A stretch of DNA of 64,000 nt from Klebsiella sp. WP3-W18-ESBL-02 (lineage in GTDB: Bacteria > Pseudomonadota > Gammaproteobacteria > Enterobacterales > Enterobacteriaceae): NCBI RefSeq assembly GCF_014168815.1, contig NZ_AP021972.1, forward strand, positions 3,038,001 through 3,102,000. Direction: 5' to 3'. Below are positions 52,922-59,632 of the stretch, one piece after another. A program made the translations under genes and the position numbers. The notes below the pieces were generated by a model. It was given only the letters and a program-made list of their open reading frames with translations, did not search any database and was not told where the DNA came from. Each line of letters opens with the position of its first letter. Within the stretch, counting starts at the first letter, position 1.

Positions 52922-55450
52922 CTATTTGGCTTTCAGCGCCAGCGGGTTCAGCGTCAGCTTATCGTACTCGGCCACCCATGAGGAGTATTTCTCCGGTGCG
53001 GCCCAAACACGATAGTGCATTCGCGACAGCGTGACCGGGTCGCTCAGCAGTACCAGGCGACGATCGCGGTTCAGCTTGTCCGGCGTTTCGTTCAGCGCCT
53101 GCTCGACGTGGCGATCGCGAGCGATCTCCAGCACGTGGCTCGCGCGGTGACGCGCGGTGGCCATCGCCGTGGCCAGGGCGTTAAACGACGGGTTAAACAC
53201 CGCGTGCATAAAGCCATCGTCCAGCACGCGCGCACGGTTCTGTTCCAGATAGGCTTCGGTATCGGCCAGCACTTTCGGCGTGCTGTACTCTTCCGGAATC
53301 AGGAACAGCTTCCAGCGCTTGGTGCGCAGCCCCATAGTGGAACGGCTGGAAATCACCGACACGAATGGCGAGAGGATCAGCGAGAACACAATCGGCGCCA
53401 GCCAGAACAGGAAGCGCAGATCCAGCCACGCCATCCCGACCGCCCATACCAGCCCCAGCAGCAGCTGAGAACCATGACGCATAAAGGCTTCGCTCCACGG
53501 CGTAGAGTCATCGTCACGCTGCGGCGAGTTCCAGACCACTTCCCAGCCGAGGAACGCGCTGACCACAAACACGGTGTGGAACAGCATACGTACCGGCGCC
53601 AGCAGCACAGAGAACAGGACTTCAAGCAGCAGAGAGATCGTCACGCGCACAAAACCGCCGTACTCTTTCGACCCTTTGCACCATACAAGGATGATACTCA
53701 GCAGTTTCGGCAGGAACAGCAGCACCATGGTCGATGCAAACAGCGCAATCGCCAGCTCAGGACGCCACTGTGGCCATACCGGGAACAGCTGACGCGGCTG
53801 CAGGAAGTACTGCGGCTCGGTCAGGGCGTGAACCACCTGCAGTGCGGTCGACAGGGCCAGGAACATAAACCACAGCGGCGCAGACAGGTAGGACATCACG
53901 CCGGTCAGGAACACCGCACGGTGAACCGGGTGCATCCCTTTCACCAGGAACAGGCGGAAGTTCATCAGGTTACCCTGACACCAGCGGCGGTCACGCTTCA
54001 GTTCGTCCAGCAGGTTCGGCGGCAGTTCTTCATAGGAGCCCGGCAGGTCGTAGGCGATCCATACGCCCCACCCTGCGCGACGCATCAGCGCGGCTTCAAC
54101 AAAGTCATGCGACAGAATCGACCCGGCAAAGTTACCGTCGCCCGGCAGCGGCGCCAGCGCGCAGTGCTCGATAAACGGCTTCACGCGGATGATGGCGTTG
54201 TGCCCCCAATAGTGCGATTCACCGAGCTGCCAGAAGTGCAGACCGGCGGTAAACAACGGCCCGTAGACGCGGGTAGCAAACTGCTGGCAGCGCGCGTACA
54301 GGGTGTCCATACCGGAAGCGCGCGGCGAAGACTGGATGATCCCCGCATTCGGATTCGCTTCCATCAGGCGCACCAGGTTAGTCAGGCAGTCGCCGGACAT
54401 CACCGAGTCAGCGTCCAGCACGACCATATAGCTGTACTGGTTACCCCAACGACGACAGAAATCATCGATGTTACCGCTTTTACGCTTCACGCGACGGCGG
54501 CGACGGCGATAGAAGATCTGCCCTTCCCCTTGCACTTCGGCAATCAGCTCCATCCAGGCCTTTTGCTCCGCAACGCAGATATCCGGATTGTAGCTGTCGC
54601 TGAGGATATACACGTCGAAGTGCTTCTGCTGGCCCGTGGCTTTCACCGACTCCCAGGTCGCACGCAGGCCGGCGAAGACGCGAGAGACGTCTTCATTACA
54701 GATAGGCATGATCAGCGCCGTCCGGTGCTCTGGATTTAGCGGCTCATCGCCAACGGTTGACGCAGAAATACTGTACTTATCGCGACCTATCAGCAGCTGT
54801 AAGAAGCCCATCAGCGCGGTCCAGAAACCGGCGGAGACCCAGCAGAACAGCACGGCGAAAAGGATCAGAATCCCGGTTTGCAGCAGATATGGCAGCAGCT
54901 GCATAAAGGAGACCCACAGATTTTGCCCGACCATATCGGCCGGGTTAATCAGCGCCCAGCCCTGATACGGCAGGATGGTCTTCATATACCAGGTGGCGAC
55001 GACGGTCTGCGCCAGCGTCAGGATCAACAGGGTGTAACGGCGTAACGAACCCACCGTACGCCATTTCGCCTCATGCTCCTGCTCTTCTTTGGTCAGACGA
55101 GACAGGTAGCGCGGGGTGACATCGCGACCACGTAGACGATCCCAAAAGCGGCCGACCGGGTTGGTCCGCCACGGGTCCGGGAACATAGAAGAGCGCGTTG
55201 CTTTCGGCATCGCCTGCAGCTGCGTGCGCCCTTCGTCGTCTTTGATAAGCTGCTCGCCGCCCAGGGAGTCCGGCCAGCCCTCTTCCAGACGCGCCTTCAC
55301 GGACGCCAGCGGCGTGTCGTCATCGCGTGGAAAAGCCTGATGCTCGTCATCCAGCGCTTCGTGCACGGCGCGCAGCGTCGTGTCCGGGAGCGCCGCTTTT
55401 TCTGCATCCGTAAGCGACAGTGCGTCGATATACTTCGTTGTCTTATTCAT
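52922..55450 (-). CDS. opgH: Osmoregulated periplasmic glucan glucosyltransferase OpgH
   Basis: OpgH polymerises and exports the beta-1,2-glucan backbone from UDP-glucose and in E. coli also delays division by binding FtsZ in rich growth. It has 842 residues. It contains several membrane segments and a cytoplasmic GT2 domain with YILSDSYNPD, VVLDADSVMSGD and the product-binding RDRRWCQGNLMNF motif. ATG at 55450 overlaps the end of opgG by 8 bp, showing translational coupling. Confidence 0.98.
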   Translation of the reverse strand: MNKTTKYIDALSLTDAEKAALPDTTLRAVHEALDDEHQAFPRDDDTPLASVKARLEEGWPDSLGGEQLIKDDEGRTQLQAMPKATRSSMFPDPWRTNPVGRFWDRLRGRDVTPRYLSRLTKEEQEHEAKWRTVGSLRRYTLLILTLAQTVVATWYMKTILPYQGWALINPADMVGQNLWVSFMQLLPYLLQTGILILFAVLFCWVSAGFWTALMGFLQLLIGRDKYSISASTVGDEPLNPEHRTALIMPICNEDVSRVFAGLRATWESVKATGQQKHFDVYILSDSYNPDICVAEQKAWMELIAEVQGEGQIFYRRRRRRVKRKSGNIDDFCRRWGNQYSYMVVLDADSVMSGDCLTNLVRLMEANPNAGIIQSSPRASGMDTLYARCQQFATRVYGPLFTAGLHFWQLGESHYWGHNAIIRVKPFIEHCALAPLPGDGNFAGSILSHDFVEAALMRRAGWGVWIAYDLPGSYEELPPNLLDELKRDRRWCQGNLMNFRLFLVKGMHPVHRAVFLTGVMSYLSAPLWFMFLALSTALQVVHALTEPQYFLQPRQLFPVWPQWRPELAIALFASTMVLLFLPKLLSIILVWCKGSKEYGGFVRVTISLLLEVLFSVLLAPVRMLFHTVFVVSAFLGWEVVWNSPQRDDDSTPWSEAFMRHGSQLLLGLVWAVGMAWLDLRFLFWLAPIVFSLILSPFVSVISSRSTMGLRTKRWKLFLIPEEYSTPKVLADTEAYLEQNRARVLDDGFMHAVFNPSFNALATAMATARHRASHVLEIARDRHVEQALNETPDKLNRDRRLVLLSDPVTLSRMHYRVWAAPEKYSSWVAEYDKLTLNPLALKAK

Positions 55451-56978
55451 TTGCAGGCAGCTGATAGCTCCAGGTTTCACTCAGCGTCTGGTCAGCGTTG
55501 ACCAGCGCAGCGCGCATTTCAGTGGTTTTCTTCGGATCTTTCACCTTCACGCGCAGCGTCAGACGCCAGCCTTTGGTCACCGGATTGTAGCGAACGCTGT
55601 TTTCAACGATTTCACCGTTATCACCGATGCTGGCCTGCGCCGTTACCGGCGTGTCCTGCGGCATTTTGCGCATATCCGCGCCGGTAAAGTCGATGATAAA
55701 CGCCTGCGTACCGTCCGGCTGACGGATCAGGTTCGACTGCTTCACATCACCGGTGGAGCGACGCGTCTGCATCACGTATGCGCTGTCCGCATCGTGCAGT
55801 TTGTCTTCGTCACGGGTGAAGGTGATGGTGTACTTATAGTTCATCTCTTTACCGGCTTCCGGCAGCTTGTCCGGCGTCCAGTATGCAACGATGTTATCGT
55901 TGGTTTCGTCGTTGGTCGGAATCTCTACCAGCTCAACGGTGCCTTTGCCCCAATCGCCTTTCGGGGTGATCCAGGCGCTTGGGCGCAGATCGTAGCGGTC
56001 ATCAAGATCTTCGAAACGAGAGAACTGGCGGCCACGCTGTAACAGGCCAAAGCCCTGCGGGTTTTCGGTCGCATAGCTGCTGACGGCCAGATGTTTCGGG
56101 TTGTTCAGCGGACGCCAGATCCACTCATCGTTACCGGCATGAATAGACAGACCGTTAGAGTCATGCAGCGCCGGGCGATAGTTGGTTGTGGTCGAAGGCT
56201 GGTTCGGCCCGAACAGGAACATGCTGGTCAGCGGCGCGACGCCCAGTTTACCGACTTTATCGCGCAGATAAATTTTGGTCTGTACGTCAACCACGGTATC
56301 GCGGCCCGGCATCACCACGAAGCGGTAAGCACCGGTCGCGCGCGGGGAATCCAGCAGCGCATAAATCGTCAGGCGCTTGTCGGTCGCTTTCGGACGCTCG
56401 ATCCAGTATTCGCGAAAACGCGGGAACTCTTCGCCGGACGGCAGGGCGGTATCAATCGCCAGACCGCGAGCGGACAGACCATAAACCTGGCCCTGACCCA
56501 GCACGCGGAAGTAGCTAGCGCCCAGCATGCTGACGATTTCGTCGTTTTTGTCTTTGCTGTTGATCGGGTACAGCACTTTGAAGCCCGCGAAGCCAAGATC
56601 CTTCACGGTATCTTTGTCATGCTGAACGTCGCCGAACGTGAAGTAGTCCGGGCTGTACTTAATTTTGCGCACGGAGGTTGCCGTGACTTCATTAATCGTC
56701 ACCGGCGTGTCGAAATACATACCCTGATGGTAGAATTCGAGCTTAAACGGGGTCTTAACTTTGCTCCAGTATGCCTTATCGTGATTAAACTGGATTTGCT
56801 GGTAGTCCGCGTATTTCATGTCGCGGAAGACGGAAGGCAGGTTGCTTTTTGGCGCTTCGTAGCTCTTGCCCGCCAGCGTTTTAGCCTGCTTTGCAACGTC
56901 ATCAATACTGAATGCCCATGCAGATGAAGTACACAGGGACAACATTACGGCTGCGCCTAACCAACGCAGTTTCATCAT
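55443..56978 (-). CDS. opgG: Osmoregulated periplasmic glucan protein OpgG
   Basis: OpgG is a periplasmic protein required for glucan backbone synthesis with OpgH and recently viewed as a glucan-processing enzyme. It has 511 residues from the chosen start (MMKLRWLGAAVM), with a signal peptide ending SSAWAF. The body includes NLPSVFRDMKYADYQQIQF. In-frame starts at 56996 (MKQKPQM) and a GTG at 57008 with GGGGGA upstream are alternatives; the E. coli protein length supports 56978. Confidence 0.96.
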   Translation of the reverse strand: MMKLRWLGAAVMLSLCTSSAWAFSIDDVAKQAKTLAGKSYEAPKSNLPSVFRDMKYADYQQIQFNHDKAYWSKVKTPFKLEFYHQGMYFDTPVTINEVTATSVRKIKYSPDYFTFGDVQHDKDTVKDLGFAGFKVLYPINSKDKNDEIVSMLGASYFRVLGQGQVYGLSARGLAIDTALPSGEEFPRFREYWIERPKATDKRLTIYALLDSPRATGAYRFVVMPGRDTVVDVQTKIYLRDKVGKLGVAPLTSMFLFGPNQPSTTTNYRPALHDSNGLSIHAGNDEWIWRPLNNPKHLAVSSYATENPQGFGLLQRGRQFSRFEDLDDRYDLRPSAWITPKGDWGKGTVELVEIPTNDETNDNIVAYWTPDKLPEAGKEMNYKYTITFTRDEDKLHDADSAYVMQTRRSTGDVKQSNLIRQPDGTQAFIIDFTGADMRKMPQDTPVTAQASIGDNGEIVENSVRYNPVTKGWRLTLRVKVKDPKKTTEMRAALVNADQTLSETWSYQLPANE

Positions 56979-57250
56979 CTGTGGTTTCTGTTTCATATAA
57001 CTAAGCACTTCCCCCTTTGTGTGCTTAAATCGATCCGATCCATTTTACTGGAAATTCAAGCTATCCGACAACATAATCCCCGTATTGTTGAGCGCGGTGG
57101 CTTATCGAGTAAGCAACTGTTAACTGCGCTTTGCACTTTGCGTGCTTATCCTGGAGACAGGTAACCAGAGTTCGTGTAGGGTTGCCAACGAATGTAAACT
57201 TTATCACCTTACGCTGTAAGGCGATTAGTCTGAGAATCGTACCTAACCCT

Positions 57251-58411
57251 ATGAATAACAAACCCGCACAGCGTGAATATTTTCTCGACTCGATCCGGGC
57301 CTGGCTGATGCTGCTGGGGATCCCCTTTCACATCTCACTTTTGTATTCGACCCACACCTGGCATATGAACAGCCCGACGCCGTCATGGTGGCTGACGCTG
57401 TTTAACGATTTTGTGCACGCGTTTCGCATGCAGGTGTTCTTTGTCATTTCCGGCTACTTTTCCTACATGCTTTTTCTGCGTTACCCGCTGAAAAAATGGT
57501 GGAAAGTTCGCGTGGAACGGGTCGGTATCCCGATGCTAACCGCCATTCCGCTGCTCACGCTGCCGCAATTTTTGATGCTGCAATACGTTAAGGGTAAGAC
57601 GGAAACGTGGCATACGCTGACGTTTTACCAAAAATATAATACGCTGGCCTGGGAGCTGGTGTCACACCTGTGGTTCCTGCTTGTGCTGGTGGTGCTCACC
57701 ACGCTCGGGATTATGGCCTTCCGCTTTATGCGCCGTCGCCAGACGCGCCGTCGCGCGGATCTTTTCGATAACATGACGATGGGCAAACTGACGGTCATGT
57801 TTCTGCTGCTTGGCCTGCTCTACGCCGCCATCCGTCGCACCATTTTCATCGTCTATCCGCCGATTCTGAGCGATGGGCTGTTCAACTTTGTAGTGATGCA
57901 GACGCTATTTTACGTGCCGTTCTTTATCCTGGGCGCGCTGGCCTTTATTCATCCAAAGCTCAAAACCCTGTTCACCACCCCGTCACCGTGGTGCATCGTC
58001 GCGGCGCTGCTCGGCTTTATCGCCTACCGCCTGAACCAGCACTATGGTTCTGGCGACGCATGGATGTATGAAACGGAATACCTGATTACGATGGTGCTGG
58101 GGCTGTGGATGGTGAACGTCGTGTTCTCGTTCGGTCACCGCATGCTCAACTTCCAGTCTGCCCGCGTGACCTATTTCGTGAATGCTTCCTTGTTTATCTA
58201 TTTAGTACACCATCCGCTAACGCTGTTCTATGGCGCATGGATTATGCCGAGCATCAGCTCAAACTCACTCGGCTTCCTGACGGGGCTGGTCTTTGTGGTC
58301 GGCTGTGCGCTGGTGCTCTATGAAATTCACCTGCGTATCCCGTTGCTGCGTTTCCTGTTTTCCGGTAAACCGCAGCAAAAGGTGACGAAAACCCAGGCTG
58401 CCAGCCACTAA
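57251..58411 (+). CDS. opgC: Periplasmic glucan succinyltransferase OpgC
   Basis: OpgC is an inner-membrane acyltransferase-3 family protein that adds succinyl groups to periplasmic glucans. It has 386 residues and about ten membrane segments. The family signature is REYFLDSIRAWLMLLGIPFH, with RVERVGIPML and LVHHPLTLFYG. Start at 57251 (MNNKPAQREYF) matches the family. It is divergent from opgGH. In E. coli clsC follows; here its stop overlaps the stop of ymdB. Confidence 0.97.
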   Translation: MNNKPAQREYFLDSIRAWLMLLGIPFHISLLYSTHTWHMNSPTPSWWLTLFNDFVHAFRMQVFFVISGYFSYMLFLRYPLKKWWKVRVERVGIPMLTAIPLLTLPQFLMLQYVKGKTETWHTLTFYQKYNTLAWELVSHLWFLLVLVVLTTLGIMAFRFMRRRQTRRRADLFDNMTMGKLTVMFLLLGLLYAAIRRTIFIVYPPILSDGLFNFVVMQTLFYVPFFILGALAFIHPKLKTLFTTPSPWCIVAALLGFIAYRLNQHYGSGDAWMYETEYLITMVLGLWMVNVVFSFGHRMLNFQSARVTYFVNASLFIYLVHHPLTLFYGAWIMPSISSNSLGFLTGLVFVVGCALVLYEIHLRIPLLRFLFSGKPQQKVTKTQAASH

Positions 58412-58965
58412 GTGTTCGCATCGTTGGCCAGAACGGGGATTCTCGTCTGGCCAAGTACCTCCCGATACAACCGGGTGGTCGCGTCATCAAAGCACACGAA
58501 ATAGACCGTCTCCGGTAGGCTACGGCGGGTCAAAAATGCCGCCACCGTGCTGACGGCGATTTCCGTTGCCGCCTTCAGCGGGTAGCCATAAGCGCCCGTT
58601 GAGATCGCCGGAAAGGCGAGCGTGTGATAGCCATTATCCAGCGCCAGCTGAAGGCTGTTATAATACGCCTGCTGTAACAACGATGCTTCCTGCTCACCGC
58701 CCCCCTGCCACACCGGCCCGACCGTGTGAATCACGGCTTTTGCTTTCAGGTTTCCCGCATGCGTAATCACCGCATGCCCCGTCGGACAGGTCCCCTGCTG
58801 CTGACGCACAACCGCGCAGGCTTCCTGTAACGACGGCCCGGCAGCGCGATGAATCGCACCATCAACGCCGCCACCGCCCATTAACGAAGGGTTGGCTGCA
58901 TTGACGATAACATCCACCTCCAGGGTGGTGATATCCCCCTGCAGCACCTGAATTCGTTCGGCCAT
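58408..58965 (-). CDS. ymdB: O-acetyl-ADP-ribose deacetylase YmdB
   Basis: YmdB is a macrodomain protein that deacetylates O-acetyl-ADP-ribose and, in E. coli, dampens RNase III activity and influences biofilm. It has 185 residues. The macrodomain is clear: QGDITTLEVDVIVNAANPSL, GGGGVDGAIHRAAG and FPAISTGAYGYP. In E. coli it sits between ymdA and clsC; here clsC is gone. Confidence 0.95.
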   Translation of the reverse strand: MAERIQVLQGDITTLEVDVIVNAANPSLMGGGGVDGAIHRAAGPSLQEACAVVRQQQGTCPTGHAVITHAGNLKAKAVIHTVGPVWQGGGEQEASLLQQAYYNSLQLALDNGYHTLAFPAISTGAYGYPLKAATEIAVSTVAAFLTRRSLPETVYFVCFDDATTRLYREVLGQTRIPVLANDANT

Positions 58966-59035
58966 GCTTACTATCCTCTCACTCAGACAAATCGATTATC
59001 TACCATAGACAACACGACTCGTCATTTCGTTTCGG

Positions 59036-59344
59036 CTATTTGTATTCCACGGTGAGGACTGCTGTTTTTTTATCCTTATCAATCCAGCGCAGGTTGGCGG
59101 TGCTTTTTTCATTCACGAACTGCCGCCCGTCCAGCAGCGTATGGATGGGAACCGACTGGTGCCGGGTTTTTCCATCCTGATAACAGCTGACCCCCACTTT
59201 GCCCGGTAGGGTTTGATAATCACAGGGGGATTCGACAATCTGCCCACGGAAATGGATAACACCGCTGTTTGCCGCCAGCGCTCCGGTTGTAAAAACAGAC
59301 AGCAGTGAAACGATCGGAATGAAAATGCGCGTAAATGTTTGCAT
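59036..59344 (-). CDS. Small secreted pilin-like protein (YmdA position)
   Basis: This 102-residue protein has a Sec signal (MQTFTRIFIPIVSLLSVFTT, cleavage near ALAA). The mature start NSGVIHFRGQIVESPCDY and the second cysteine in GVSCYQDGK, about 15 residues later, resemble the N-terminal strand and disulfide of chaperone-usher pilins, but it is short for a complete pilin domain. It has GGGGAG 5 nt before its ATG. It occupies the place of E. coli ymdA, which is of similar length, so it may be that gene. It lies about 290 bp downstream of the glycine-rich gene, beyond that gene's terminator. Confidence 0.75.
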   Translation of the reverse strand: MQTFTRIFIPIVSLLSVFTTGALAANSGVIHFRGQIVESPCDYQTLPGKVGVSCYQDGKTRHQSVPIHTLLDGRQFVNEKSTANLRWIDKDKKTAVLTVEYK

Positions 59345-59546
59345 GGTAACTCCCCGTTTATCTGAGATCGTCCCTGAGCAGGATCTGTCCCGAAGCAGAA
59401 ATGGTTAGTTAGCACATTTTGTAAACATTATGTTTACAATAGTAACCAAGCCTGCCAATTGCAATCTCTTTTTATATAGAAAATTTATATAGTTAGACTC
59501 ATTATCGGCAACTGAACCATATACTTTATGCCTGCCGTGCAAACGA

Positions 59547-59582
59547 CAAAAAAAGGCCGTAACGCTTGGGTTACGGCCTTTT
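59547..59582 (-). terminator. Intrinsic terminator of the glycine-rich gene
   Basis: On the reverse strand AAGGCCGTAAC-CCAAGC-GTTACGGCCTT is followed by eight T residues, about 50 bp after the stop of the glycine-rich gene. Remaining sequence in 59345-59632 is AT-rich and appears to be the upstream region of the pilin-like gene. Confidence 0.93.
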
Positions 59583-59632
59583 ACTAACGATCTGTCTTGA
59601 TGCTTTGTTAACGATAAAGCGTTATCGCTCAA

